Under the pieces are notes generated by a model that made no database searches, was not told the origin of the DNA, and saw nothing but the letters and a program-made list of their open reading frames with translations. 64,000 nucleotides of DNA from Luzula sylvatica (Eukaryota; Streptophyta; Magnoliopsida; Poales; Juncaceae), in contig OX326956.1 of assembly GCA_946800325.1 (NCBI GenBank), positions 14,983,167-15,047,166 of the forward strand, in the 5' to 3' direction. The position numbers and the translations under genes are program-made. This document shows positions 9,672 through 23,301 of the stretch, in pieces (within the stretch, counting starts at the first letter, position 1; each line of letters opens with the position of its first letter).

Positions 9672-12600
9672 TTGGTGAATAGTTATGTAGTAAAAGATAC
9701 GATACAAATGATCTAAAAACAAGTTATTTGAACTCCTGAAAGCGTTAAAATCTTGTTTTGAATCGAAAAACAAACTTACCTAGTGTTTGTGAAATTTGGT
9801 GAAAAGTTATGTACTAAAAGATACGATACAAATGATCTAAAAACACGATATTTGAACTCCTCAAAGCGTTAAAATCATGTTTTGAATCGAAAAACAAACT
9901 TTCTTAGTGTTTGTGAAATTTGGTGAATAGTTATGTAGTAAAAGATACGATACAAATGATCTAAAAACAAGTTATTTGAACTCCTGAAAGCGTTAAAATC
10001 TTGTTTTGAATCGAAAAACAAACTATCTTAGTGTTTGTGAAATTTTGTGAAAAGTTATGTAGTAAAAGATACGATACAATTGATCTAAAAACACGTTATT
10101 TGAACTCCTCAAAGCCTTAAAATCTTGTTTTGAATCGAAAAACAAACTTTCTTAGTGTTTGTGAAATTTGGAGAAAAGTTATGTAGTAAAAGATACGATA
10201 CAAATGATATAAAAACACGATATTTGAACTCCTCAAAGCGTTAAAATCTTGTTTTGAATCGAAAAACAAACTTTCTTAGTGTTTGTGAAATTTGGTGAAA
10301 AGTTATGTAGTAAAAGATACGATACAAATGATCTAAAAACACGATATTTGAACTCCTCAAAGCTTTAAAATCTTGTTTTGAATCGAAAAACAAACTTTCT
10401 TAGTGTTTGTGAAATTTGGTGAAAAGTTGTGTAGTAAAAGATACGATACAATTGATCCAAAAACACGTTATTTGAACTCCTGAAAGCGTAAAAATCTTGT
10501 TTTGAATCGAAAAACTTACTTTCTTAGTGTTTATGAAATTTGGTGAAAAGTTATGTAGTAAACGATACGATACAAATGATCTAAAAACATGTTATTTGAA
10601 CTCCACAAAGTGTTAAAATCTTGTTTTGAATCGTAAAACAAACTTTCTTAGTGTTTGTGAAATATGGTGAAAACTTATGTAGTAAAAGATACGATGCAAA
10701 TGATCTAAAAACAAGTTATTTGAACACCTCAAAGAGTTAAAATCTTGTTTTGAATCGAAAAACAAACTTTCTTAGTGTTTGTGAAATTTGGTGAAAAGTT
10801 TTGTACTAAAAGATACGATACAAATGATCTAAAAACACGATATTTGAACTCCTCAAAGCGTTAAAATCATGTTTTGAATCGAAAAACAAACTTTCTTAGC
10901 ATTTGTGAAATTTGGTGAAAAGTTATGTAGTAAAAGATACGATACAAATGATCCAAAAACAAGTTATTTGAACTCGTCAAAGCGTTAAAATCTTGTTTTG
11001 AATCGAAAAACAAACTTTTTTAGTGTTTGTGAAATTTGGTGAAAAGTTATGTAGTAAAAGATACGATGCAAATGATCTAAAAACAAGTTATTTGAACACC
11101 TCAAAGCGTTAAAATCTTGTTTTGAATCGAAAAACAAACTTTCTTAGTGTTTGTGAAATTTGGTGAAAAGTTATGTACTAAAAGATACGATACAAATGAT
11201 CTAAAAACACGATATTTGAACTCCTCAAAGTGTTAAAATCATGTTTTGAATCGAAAAACATACTTTCTTAGCAGTTGTGAAATTTGGTGAAAAGTTATGT
11301 AGTAAAAGATACGATACAAATGATCCAAAAACAAGTTATTTGAACTCCTCAAAGCGTTAAAATCTTGTTTTGAATCGAAAAACTTACTTTCTTAGTGTTT
11401 GTGAAATTTGGTGAAAATTTATGTAGTAAAAGATACGATACAAATGATCTAAAAACACGATATTTGAACTCCTCAAAGCGTTAAAATCTTGTTTTGAATC
11501 GAAAAACAAACTTTCTTAGTGTTTGTGAAATTTGGTGAAAAGTTATGTAGTAAAAGATACGATACAATTGATCTAAAAACACGATATTTGAACTCCTCAA
11601 AGCGTTAAAATCTTGTTTTGAATCGAAAAACAAACTTTCTTAGTGTTTGTGAAATTTGGTGAAAAGTTATGTACTAAAAGATACGATACAAATGATCTAA
11701 AAACACGATATTTGAACTCCTCAAAGCGTTAAAATCATGTTTTGAATCGAAAAACAAACTTTCTTAGTGTTTGTGAAATTTGGTGAATAGTTATGTAGTA
11801 ATAGATACGATACAAATGATCTAAAAACAAGTTATTTGAACTCCTGAAAGCGTTAAAATCTTGTTTTGAATCCAAAAACAAACTTTCTTAGTGTTTGTGC
11901 AATTTGGTGAAAAGTTATGTAGTAAAAGAAATGATACAATTGATCGAAAAACACGTTATTTGAACTCCTCAAAGCGTTAAAATCTTGTTTTGAATCGAAA
12001 AACAAACTTTCTTAGTATTTGTGAAATTTGGTGAAAAGTTATGTACTAAAAGATACGATACAAATGATCTAAAAACACGATATTTGAACTCCTCAAAGCG
12101 TTAAAATCTTGTTTTGAATCGAAAAACAAACTTTCTTAGTGTTTGTGAAATTTGGTGAAAAGTTGTGTAGTAAAAGATACGATACAATTGATCCAAAAAC
12201 ACGTTATTTGAACTCCTGAAAGCGTTAAAATCTTGTTTTGAATCGAAAAACTTACTTTGTTAGTGTTTGTGAAATTTGGTGAAAAGTTATGTTGTAAACG
12301 ATACGATACAAATGATCTAAAAACACGTTATTTGAACTCCACAAAGCGTTAAAATCTTGTTGTGAATCGAAAAACAAACTTTCTTAGTGTTTGTGAAATT
12401 TGGTGAAAAGTTATGTAGTAAAAGATACGATGCAAATGATCTAAAAACAAGTTATTTGAACACCTCAAAGCATTAAAAGCTTGTTTTGAATCGAAAAACA
12501 AACTTTCTTAGTGTTTGTGAAATTTGGTGAAAAGTTATGTACTAAAAGATACGATACAAATGATCCAAAAACAAGTTATTTGAACTCCTCAAAGCGTTAA

Positions 12601-14507
12601 AATCTTGTTTTGAATCGAAAAACAAACTTTCTTAGTGTTTGTGAAATTTGGTTAAAAGTTATGTAGTAAAAGATACGATGCAAATGATATAAAAACAAGT
12701 TATTTGAAAACCACAAAGCGTTAAAATCTTGTTTTGAATCGAAAAACTTACTTTCTTAGTGTTTGTGAAATTTGGTGAAAAGTTATGTAGTAAACGATAC
12801 GATACAAATGATCTAAAAACACGTTATTTGAACTCCACAAAGCGTTAAAATCTTGTTTTGAATCGAAAAACAAACTTTCTTAGTGTTTGTGAAATTTGGT
12901 GAAAAGTTATGTAGTAAAAGATACGATGCAAATGATCTAAAAACAAGTTATTTGAACACCTCAAAGCGTTAAAATCATGTTTTGAATCGAAAAACAAACT
13001 TTCTTAGTGTTTGTGAAATTTGGTGAAAAGTTATGTAGTAAAAGATACGATACAAATGATCCAAAAACAAGTTATTTGAACTCCTCAAAGCGTTAAAATC
13101 TTGTTTTGAATCGAAAAATAAACTTTCTTAGTGTTTGTGAAATTTGGTGAAAAGTTATGTAGTAAAAGATACGATACAAATGATCTAAAAACAAGTTATT
13201 TGAACTCCTCAAAGTATTAAAATCTTGTTTTGAATCGAAAAACAAACTTTTTTAGCGTTTGTGAAATTTGGTGAAAAGTTATGTTGTAAAAGATACGGTA
13301 CAATTGATCTAAAAACACGTTATTTGAACTCCTTAAAGCGTTAAAATCTTGTTTTGAATCGAAAAACAAACTTTCTTAGCGTTTGTGAAATTTGGTGAAA
13401 AGTTATGTAGTAAAAGATACGATACAATTGATCTAAAAACACGTTATTTGAACTCATGAAAGCGTTAAAATCTTGTTTTGGATCGAAAAACTTACTTTCT
13501 TAGTGTTTGTGAAATTTGGTGAAAAGTTATGTAGTAAACGATACGATACAAATGATCTAAAAACACGTTATTTGAACTCCACAAAGCGTTAAAATCTTGT
13601 TATGAATCGAAAAACAAACTTTCTTAGTGGTTGTGAAATTTGGTGAAAAGTTATGTAGTAAAAGATACGATACAAATGATCCAAAAACAAGTTATTTGAA
13701 CTCCTCAAAGCGTTAAAATCTTGTTTTGAATCGAAAAACAAACTTTCTTAGTGTTTGTGAAATTTGGTAAAAAGTTATGTAGTAAAAGATACGATACAAA
13801 TGATCTAAAAACAAGTTATTTGAACACCTCAAAGCGTTAAAATCTTGTTTTGAATCGAAAAACAATCTTTCTTAGCATTTGTGAAATTTGGTGAAAAGTT
13901 ATGTAGTAAAAGATACGATACAAATGATCCAAAAACAAGTTATTTGAACTCCTCAAAGCGTTAAAATCTTGTTTTGAATCGAAAAACAAACTTTCTTAGT
14001 GTTTGTGAAATTTGGTAAAAAGTTATGTAGTAAAAGATACGATACAAATGATCTAAAAACAAGTTATTTGAACACCTCAAAGCGTTAAAATCTTGTTTTG
14101 AATCGAAAAACAATCTTTCTTAGCATTTGTGAAATTTGGTGAAAAGTTATGTAGTAAAAGATACGATACAAATGATCCAAAAACAAGTTATTTGAACTCC
14201 TCAAAGCGTTAAAATCTTGTTTTGAATCGAAAAACAAACTTTCTTAGTGTTTGTGAAATTTGGTGAAAAGTTATGTAGTAAAATATACGATGCAAATGAT
14301 CTAAAAGCAAGTTATTTGAACACCACAAAGCGTTAAAATCTTGTTTTGAATCGAAAAAGAAACTTTCTTAGTGTTTGTGAAATTTGGTGAAAAGTTATGT
14401 AGTAAAAGATACGATACAATTGATCTAAAAACACGTTATTTGAACCCCTTAAAGCGTTAAAATCTTGTTTTGAATCGAAAAACAAACTTTCTTAGTGTTT
14501 GGGAAAT

Positions 14508-14626
14508 TTGGTGAAAAGTTATAAAAGATACGATACAATTGATCTAAAAACACGATATTTGGACTCCTCAAAGCGTTAAAATCATGTTTTGAATCGAAAA
14601 ACAAACTTTCTTAGTGTTTGTGAAAT
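14508..14626 (+). repeat. 119-bp monomer with the same 5-bp deletion (70-mer copy 1)
   Basis: Same deletion and same GGACTCC as at 9553, 4955 bp away (40 x 124 - 5). The monomer before it ends in TTTGGGAAAT, a change absent at 9.5 kb but shared with the copy at 23183. Confidence 0.95.
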
Positions 14627-17354
14627 TTGGTGAATAGTTATGTAGTAAAAGATACGATACAAATGATCTAAAAACAAGTTATTTGAACTCCTGAAAGCGT
14701 TAAAATCTTGTTTTGAATCGAAAAACAAACTTACCTAGTGTTTGTGAAATTTGGTGAAAAATTATGTACTAAAAGATACGATACAAATGATCTAAAAACA
14801 CGATATTTGAACTCCTCAAAGTGTTAAAATCATGTTTTGAATCGAAAAACAAACTTTCTTAGTGTTTGTGAAATTTGGTGAATAGTTATGTAGTAAAAGA
14901 TACGATACAAATGATCTAAAAACAAGTTATTTGAACTCCTGAAAGCGTTAAAATCTTGTTTTGAATCGAAAAACAAACTATCTTAGTGTTTGTGAAATTT
15001 TGTGAAAAGTTATGTAGTAAAAGATACGATACAATTGATCTAAAAACACGTTATTTGAACTCCTCAAAGCCTTAAAATCTTGTTTTGAATCGAAAAACAA
15101 ACTTTCTTAGTGTTTGTGAAATTTGGAGAAAAGTTATGTAGTAAAAGATACGATACAAATGATATAAAAACACGATATTTGAACTCCTCAAAGCGTTAAA
15201 ATCTTGTTTTGAATCGAAAAACAAACTTTCTTAGTGTTTGTGAAATTTGGTGAAAAGTTATGTAGTAAAAGATACGATACAAATGATCTAAAAACACGAT
15301 ATTTGAACTCCTCAAAGCGTTAAAATCTTGTTTTGAATCGAAAAACAAACTTTCTTAGTGTTTGTGAAATTTGGTGAAAAGTTGTGTAGTAAAAGATACG
15401 ATACAATTGATCCAAAAACACGTTATTTGAACTCCTGAAAACGTAAAAATCTTGTTTTGAATCGAAAAACTTACTTTCTTAGTGTTTATGAAATTTGGTG
15501 AAAAGTTATGTAGTAAACGATACGATACAAATGATCTAAAAACACGTTATTTGAACTCCACAAATCGTTAAAATCTTGTTTTGAATCGAAAAAACAAATT
15601 TCTTAGTGTTTGTGAAATTTGGTGAAAACTTATGTAGTAAACGATACGATACAAATGATCTATAAACACGTTATTTGAACTCCACAAAGCGTTAAAATCT
15701 AGTTTTGAATCGAAAAACCACCTTTCTTAGTGTTTGTGAAATTTGGTGAAAAATTATGTACTAAAAGATACGATACAAATGATCCAAAAACACGTTATTT
15801 GAACTCCTGAAAGCGTTAAAATCTTGTTTTGAATCGAAAAACTTACTTACTTAGTGTTTGTGAAATTTGGTGAAAAGTTATGAAGTAAACGATACGATAC
15901 AAATGATCTAAAAACACGTTATTTGAACTCCACAAAGCGTTAAAATCTTGTTTTGAATCGAAAAACAAACTTTCTTAGTGTTTGTGAAATTTGGTGAAAA
16001 GTTATGTAGTAAAAGATATGATACGAATGATCTAAAAACAAGTTATTTGAACACCTCAAAGCGTTAAAATCTTGTTTTGAATCGAAAAACAAACTTTCTT
16101 AGTGTTTGTGAAATTTGGTGAAAAGTTATGTACTAAAAGATACGATACAAATGATCTAAAAACACGATATTTGAACTCCTCAAAGAGTTAAAATCATGTT
16201 TTGAATCGAAAAACAAACTTTCTTAGCGTTTGTGAAATTTGGTGAAAAGTTATGTAGTAAAAGATACGATACAAATGATCCAAAAACAAGTTATTTGAAC
16301 TCCTCAAAGCGTTAAAATCTTGTTTTGAATCGAAAAACAAACTTTCTTAGTGTTTGTGAAATTTGGTGAAAAGTTATGTAGTAAAAGATACGATACAAAT
16401 GATATAAAAACAAGTTATTTGAACTCCTCAAAGCATTAAAATCTTGTTTTGAATCGAAAAACAAACTTTTTTAGCGTTTGTGAAATTTGGTGAAAAGTTA
16501 TGTAGTAAAAGATACGATACAATTGATCTAAAAACACGTTATTTGAACTCCTTAAAGCGTAAAAATCTTGTTTTGAATCGAAAAACAAACTTTCTTAGTG
16601 TTTGTGAAATTTGGTGAAAAGTTATGTAGTAAAAGATACGATACAATTGATATAAAAACACGTTATTTGAACTCCTGAAAGCGTAAAAATCTTGTTTCGA
16701 ATCGAAAAACTTACTTTCTTAGTGTTTGTGAAATTTGGTGAAAAGTTATGTAGTAAACGATACGATACAAATGATCTAAAAACACGTTATTTGAACTCCA
16801 CAAAGTGTTAAAATCTTGTTTTGAATCGTAAAACAAACTTTCTTAGTGTTTGTGAAATTTGGTGAAAAGTTAAGTAGTAAAAGATACGATGCAAATGATC
16901 TAAAAACAAGTTATTTGAACACCTCAAAGAGTTAAAATCTTGTTTTGAATCGAAAAACAAACTTTCTTAGTGTTTGTGAAATTTGGTGAAAAGTTTTGTA
17001 CTAAAAGATACGATACAAATGATCTAAAAACACGATATTTGAACTCCTCAAAGCGTTAAAATCATGTTTTGAATCGAAAAACAAACTTTCTTAGCATTTG
17101 TGAAATTTGGTGAAAAGTTATGTAGTAAAAGATACGATACAAATGATCAAAAAACAAGTTATTTGAACTCGTCAAAGCGTTAAAATCTTGTTTGGAATCG
17201 AAAAACAAACTTTTTTAGTGTTTGTGAAATTTGGTGATAAGTTATGTAGTAAAAGATACGATGCAAATGATCTAAAAACAAGTTATTTGAACCCCTCAAA
17301 GCGTTAAAATCTTGTTTTGAATCGAAAAACAAACTTTCTTAGTGTTTGTGAAAT

Positions 17355-17477
17355 TTGGTGAAAAGTTATGTACTAAAAGATACGATACAAATGATCTAAA
17401 ACACGATATTTGAACTCCTCAAAGTGTTAAAATCATGTTTTGAATCGAAAAACATACTTTCTTAGCAGTTATGAAAT
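17355..17477 (+). repeat. 123-bp monomer with a 1-bp deletion (copy 1)
   Basis: Has CTAAAACACG where other monomers have CTAAAAACACG. The following monomer carries TAGCAGTTATG. Both features recur at 26030, 8675 bp downstream. The related segment near 11.2 kb has TAGCAGTTGTG and no deletion, so the 1-bp loss is younger than that relationship. Confidence 0.93.
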
Positions 17478-20400
17478 TTGGTGAAAAGTTATGTAGTAAA
17501 AGATACGATACAAATGATCCAAAAACAAGTTATTTGAACTCCTCAAAGCGTTAAAATCTTGTTTTGAATCGAAAAACTTACTTTCTTAGTGTTTGTAAAA
17601 TTTGGTGAAAATTTATGTAGTAAAAGATACGATACAAATGATCTAAAAACACGATATTTGAACTCCTCAAAGCGTTAAAATCTTGTTTTGAATCGAAAAA
17701 CAAACTTTCTTAGTGTTTGTGAAATTTGGTGAAAAGTTATGTAGTAAAAGATACGATACAATTGATCTAAAAACACGATATTTGAACTCCTCAAAGCGTT
17801 AAAATCTTGTTTTGAATCGAAAAACAAACTTTCTTAGTGTTTGTGAAATTTGGTGAAAAGTTATGTACTAAAAGATACGATACAAATGATCTAAAAACAC
17901 GATATTTGAACTCCTCAAAGCGTTAAAATCATGTTTTGAATCGAAAAACAAACTTTCTTAGTGTTTGTGAAATTTGGTGAATAGTTATGTAGTAAAAGAT
18001 ACGATACAAATGATCTAAAAACAAGTTATTTGAACTCCTGAAAGCGTTAAAATCTTGTTTTGAATCCAAAAACAAACTTTCTTAGTGTTTGTGCAATTTG
18101 GTGAAAAATTATGTAGTAAAAGAAATGATACAATTGATCGAAAAACACGTTATTTGAACTCCTCAAAGCGTTAAAATCTTGTTTTGAATCGAAAAACAAA
18201 CTTTCTTAGTATTTGTGAAATTTGGTGAAAAGTTATGTACTAAAAGATACGATACAAATGATCTAAAAACATGATATTTGAACTCCTCAAAGCGTTAAAA
18301 TCTTGTTTTGAATCGAAAAACAAACTTTCTTAGTGTTTGTGAAATTTGGTGAAAAGTTGTGTAGTAAAAGATACGATACAATTGATCCAAAAACACGTTA
18401 TTTGAACTCCTGAAAGCGTTAAAATCTTGTTTTGAATCGAAAAACTTACTTTGTTAGTGTTTGTGAAATTTGGTGAAAAGTTATGTTGTAAACGATACGA
18501 TACAAATGATCTAAAAACACGTTATTTGAACTCCACAAAGCGTTAAAATCTTGTTGTGAATCGAAAAACAAACTTTCTTAGTGTTTGTGAAATTTGGTGA
18601 AAAGTTATGTAGTAAAAGATACGATGCAAATGATCTAAAAACAAGTTATTTGAACACCTCAAAGCGTTAAAAGCTTGTTTTGAATCGAAAAACAAACTTT
18701 CTTAGTGTTTGTGAAATTTGGTGAAAAGTTATGTACTAAAAGATACGATACAAATGATCCAAAAACAAGTTATTTGAACTCCTCAAAGCGTTAAAATCTT
18801 GTTTTGAATCGAAAAACGAACTTTCTTAGTGTTTGTGAAATTTGGTTAAAAGTTATGTAGTAAAAGATACGATGCAAATGATATAAAAACAAGTTATTTG
18901 AAAACCACAAAGCGTTAAAATCTTGTTTTGAATCGAAAAACTTACTTTCTTAGTGTTTGTGAAATTTGGTGAAAAGTTATGTAGTAAACGATACGATACA
19001 AATGATCTAAAAACACGTTATTTGAACTCCACAAAGCGTTAAAATCTTGTTTTGAATCGAAAAACAAACTTTCTTAGTGTTTGTGAAATTTGGTGAAAAG
19101 TTATGTAGTAAAAGATACGATGCAAATGATCTAAAAACAAGTTATTTGAACACCTCAAAGCGTTAAAATCATGTTTTGAATCGAAAAACAAACTTTCTTA
19201 GTGTTTTTGAAATTTGGTGAAAAGTTATGTAGTAAAAGATACGATACAAATGATCCAAAAACAAGTTATTTGAACTCCTCAAAGCGTTAAAATCTTGTTT
19301 TGAATCGAAAAATAAACTTTCTTAGTGTTTGTGAAATTTGGTGAAAAGTTATGTAGTAAAAGATACGATACAAATGATCTAAAAACAAGTTATTTGAACT
19401 CCTCAAAGTATTAAAATCTTGTTTTGAATCGAAAAACAAACTTTCTTAGTGTTTGTGAAATTTGGTGAAAAGTTATGTAGTAAACGATACGATACAAATG
19501 ATCTAAAAACACGTTATTTGAACTCCACAAAGCGTTAAAATCTTGTTATGAATCGAAAAACAAACTTTCTTAGTGTTTGTGAAATTTGGTGAAAAGTTAT
19601 GTAGTAAAAGATACGATGCAAATGATCTAAAAACAAGTTATTTGAACACCTCAAAGCGTTAAAATCTTGTTTTGAATCGAAAAACAAACTTTCTCAGTGT
19701 TTGTGAAATTTGGTGAAAAGTTATGTAATAAAAGATACGATACAAATGATCTAAAAACACGATATTTGAACTCCTCAAAGCGTTAAAATCATGTTTTGAA
19801 TCGAAAAACAAACTTTCTTAGCATTTGTGAAATTTGGTGAAAACTTATGTAGTAAAAGATACGATACAAATGATCCAAAAACAAGTTATTTGAACTCCTC
19901 AAAGCGTTAAAATCTTGTTTTGAATCGAAAAACAAACTTTCTTAGTGTTTGTGAAATTTGGTGAAAAGTTATGTAGTAAAAGATACGATACAATTGATCT
20001 AAAAACACGTTATTTGACCTCCTGAAAGCGTTAAAATCTTGTTTTGAATCGAAAAACTTACTTTCTTAGTGTTTGTGAAATTTGGTGAAAAGTTATGTAG
20101 TAAACAATACGATACAAATGATCTAAAAACACGTTATTTGAACTCCACAAAGCGTTAAAATCTTGTTTTGAATCCAAAAACAAACTTTCTTAGTGTTTGT
20201 GAAATTTGGTGAAAAGTTATGTAGTAAAAGATACGATGCAAATGATCTAAAAACAAGTTATTTGAACACCTCAAAGCGTTAAAATCTTGTTTTGAATCGA
20301 AAAACAAACTTTCTTAGTGGTTGTGAAATTTGGTGAAAAGTTATGTAGTAAAAGATACGATACAAATGATCCAAAAACAAGTTATTTGAACTCCTCAAAG

Positions 20401-23182
20401 CGATAAAATCTTGTTTTGAATCGAAAAACAAAATTTCTTAGTGTTTGTGAAATTTGGTGAAAAGTTATGTAGTAAAAGATACGATACAAATGATCTAAAA
20501 ACAAGTTATTTGAACTCCTCAAAGTATTAAAATCTTGTTTTGAATCGAAAAACAAACTTTTTTAGCGTTTGTGAAATTTGGTGAAAAGTTATGTTGTAAA
20601 AGATACGGTACAATTGATCTAAAAACACGTTATTTGAACTCCTTCAAGCGTTAAAATCTTGTTTTGAATCGAAAAACAAACTTTCTTAGTGTTTGTGAAA
20701 TTTGGTGAAAAGTTATGTAGTAAAAGATACGATGCAAATGATCTAAAAACAAGTTATTTGAACACCTCAAAGCGTTAAAATCTTGTTTTGAATCGAAAAA
20801 CAAACTTTCTCAGTGTTTCTGAAATTTGGTGAAAAGTTATGTAATAAAAGATACGATACAAATGATCTAAAAACACGATATTTGAACTCCTCAAAGCGTT
20901 AAAATCATGTTTTGATTCGAAAAACAAACTTTCTTAGCATTTGTGAAATTTGGTGAAAACTGATGTAGTAAAAGATACGATACAAATGATCCAAAAACAA
21001 GTTATTTGAACTCCTCAAAGCGTGAAAATCTTGTTTTGAATCGAAAAACAAACTTTCTTAGTGTTTTTGAAATTTGGTGAAAAGTTATGTAGTAAAAAGA
21101 TACGATGCAAATGATCTAAAAACAAGTTATTTGAACGCCACAAAGCGTTAAAATCTTGTTTTGAATCGAAAAACAAACTTTCTTAGTGTTTGTGAAATTT
21201 GGTGAAAAGTTATGTAGTAAAAGATACGATACAATTGATCTAAAAACACGTTATTTGAACTCCTTAAAGCGTTAAAATCTTGTTTTGAATCGAAAAACAA
21301 ACTTTCTTAGTGTTTGTGAAATTTGGTGAAAAGTTATGTAGTAAAAGATACGATACAATTGATCTAAAAACACGTTATTTGAACTCCTGAAAGCGTTAAA
21401 ATCTTGTTTTGAATCGAAAAACTTACTTTCTTAGTGTTTGTGAAATTTGGTGAAAAGTTATGTAGTAAACGATACGATACAAATGATCTAAAAACACGTT
21501 ATTTGAACTGCACAAATCGTTAAAATCTTGTTTTGAATCGAAAAACAAACTTTCTTAGTGTTTGTGAAATTTGGTGAAAAGTTATGTAGTAAAAGATACG
21601 ATGCAAATGATCTAAAAACAAGTTATTTGAACACCTCAAAGCGTTAAAATCTTGTTTTGAATCGAAAAACAAACTTTCTTAGTGTTTGTGAAATTTGGTG
21701 AAAAGTTATGTAGTAAAAGATACGATACAAATGATCCAAAAACAAGTTATTTGAACTCCTCAAAGCGTTAAAATCTTGTTTTGAATCGAAAAATAAACTT
21801 TCTTAGTGTTTGTGAAATTTGGTTAAAAGTTATGTAGTAAAAGATACGATGCAAATGATATAAAAACAAGTTATTTGAAAACCGCAAAGCGTTAAAATCT
21901 TGTTTTGAATCGAAAAACAAACTTTCTTAGTGTTTGTGAAATTTGGTGAAAAGTTATGTAGTAAAAGATACGATAAAATTGATCTAAAAACACGATATTT
22001 GAACTCCTCAAAGCGTTAAAATCTTGTTTTGAATCGAAAAACAAACTTTCTTAGTGTTTGTGAAATTTGGTAAAAAGTTATGTAGTAAAAGATACGATAC
22101 AAATGATCTAAAAACAAGTTATTTGAACACCTCAAAGCGTTAAAATCTTGTTTTGAATCGAAAAACAATCTTTCTTAGCATTTGTGAAATTTGGTGAAAA
22201 GTTATGTAGTAAAAGATACGATACAAATGATCCAAAAACAAGTTATTTGAACTCCTCAAAGCGTTAAAATCTTGTTTTGAATCGAAAAACAAACTTTCTT
22301 AGTGTTTGTGAAATTTGGTGAAAAGTTATGTAGTAAAAGATACGATGCAAATGATCTAAAAACAAGTTATTTGAACACCACAAAGCGTTAAAATCTTGTT
22401 TGGAATCGAAAAAGAAACTTTCTTAGTGTTTGTGAAATTTGGTGAAAAGTTATGTAGTAAAAGATACGATACAATTGATCTAAAAACACGTTATTTGAAC
22501 ACCTCAAAGCGTTAAAATCTTGTTTTGAATCGAAAAACAATCTTTCTTAGCATTTGTGAAATTTGGTGAAAAGTTATGTAGTAAAAGATACGATACAAAT
22601 GATCCAAAAACAAGTTATTTGAACTCCTCAAAGCGTTAAAATCTTGTTTTGAATCGAAAAACAAACTTTCTTAGTGTTTGTGAAATTTGGTAAAAAGTTA
22701 TGTAGTAAAAGATACGATACAAATGATCTAAAAACAAGTTATTTGAACACCTCAAAGCGTTAAAATCTTGTTTTGAATCGAAAAACAATCTTTCTTAGCA
22801 TTTGTGAAATTTGGTGAAAAGTTATGTAGTAAAAGATACGATACAAATGATCCAAAAACAAGTTATTTGAACTCCTCAAAGCGTTAAAATCTTGTTTTGA
22901 ATCGAAAAACAAACTTTCTTAGTGTTTGTGAAATTTGGTGAAAAGTTATGTAGTAAAATATACGATGCAAATGATCTAAAAGCAAGTTATTTGAACACCA
23001 CAAAGCGTTAAAATCTTGTTTTGAATCGAAAAAGAAACTTTCTTAGTGTTTGTGAAATTTGGTGAAAAGTTATGTAGTAAAAGATACGATACAATTGATC
23101 TAAAAACACGTTATTTGAACCCCTTAAAGCGTTAAAATCTTGTTTTGAATCGAAAAACAAACTTTCTTAGTGTTTGGGAAAT

Positions 23183-23301
23183 TTGGTGAAAAGTTATAAA
23201 AGATACGATACAATTGATCTAAAAACACGATATTTGGACTCCTCAAAGCGTTAAAATCATGTTTTGAATCGAAAAACAAACTTTCTTAGTGTTTGTGAAA
23301 T
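23183..23301 (+). repeat. 119-bp monomer with the same 5-bp deletion (70-mer copy 2)
   Basis: Lies exactly 8675 bp after 14508 and shares the preceding TTTGGGAAAT. The related monomer at 31238-31361, and GGACTCC monomers near 32035, 34511 and 42831, are full length, so the deletion tags only one branch of this family. Confidence 0.95.

Larger units (their letters stand above)
8231..13814 (+). repeat. Mosaic satellite block between the 12-mer HOR and the 70-mer unit
   Basis: About 45 monomers without one dominant period. Subtypes include GGTTAAAAG with GATATAAAAAC and GAAAACCAC (near 8317 and 12652), GGTAAAAAG (near 8564), GATATGATACG (near 8833), AAAGAGTTAAAATCATG (near 9000), GGACTCC (near 9607), TTACCTAGTG (near 9777) and GTGAATAGTT. 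Parts are related to the next block at fixed shifts: about 9.4-10.56 kb to 14.4-15.51 kb at 4955 bp, and about 10.57-13.23 kb to 16.76-19.43 kb at 6194/6195 bp. The difference is a ten-monomer stretch at about 15.5-16.75 kb, partly a relative of 8.8-9.35 kb. Near 13240-13620 it briefly resembles the 12-mer HOR, with GATACGGTAC at 13297 and private changes ACTCATGAAAG and TTTTGGATCG. Confidence 0.8.
13815..22489 (+). repeat. 70-monomer unit, copy 1 (8675 bp)
   Basis: Seventy monomers in length, made 8675 bp by the net of the -5 monomer at 14508, the -1 monomer at 17355 and the +1 monomer at 21074 (70 x 124 - 5). Successive markers recur 8675 bp later: ATAAAAG at 14521, CGAAAAAACAAATTTC at 15587, AACCACC near 15717, CTAAAACACG at 17396, GATACGGTAC at 20607 and GGTAAAAAG near 22070. 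The left limit is set by a mismatch at 13814/22489 (CAAG against CACG). The tail, from about 20.5 kb, contains monomer strings of the 12-mer HOR family. Confidence 0.9.

Noticed and set aside
15586..15602. Frame-changing indel in CGAAAAAACAAATTTC (also at 24261)
   Set aside because: One A is gained and one base lost within a few positions, so monomer length stays 124; counted as compensating changes and not as a length variant.
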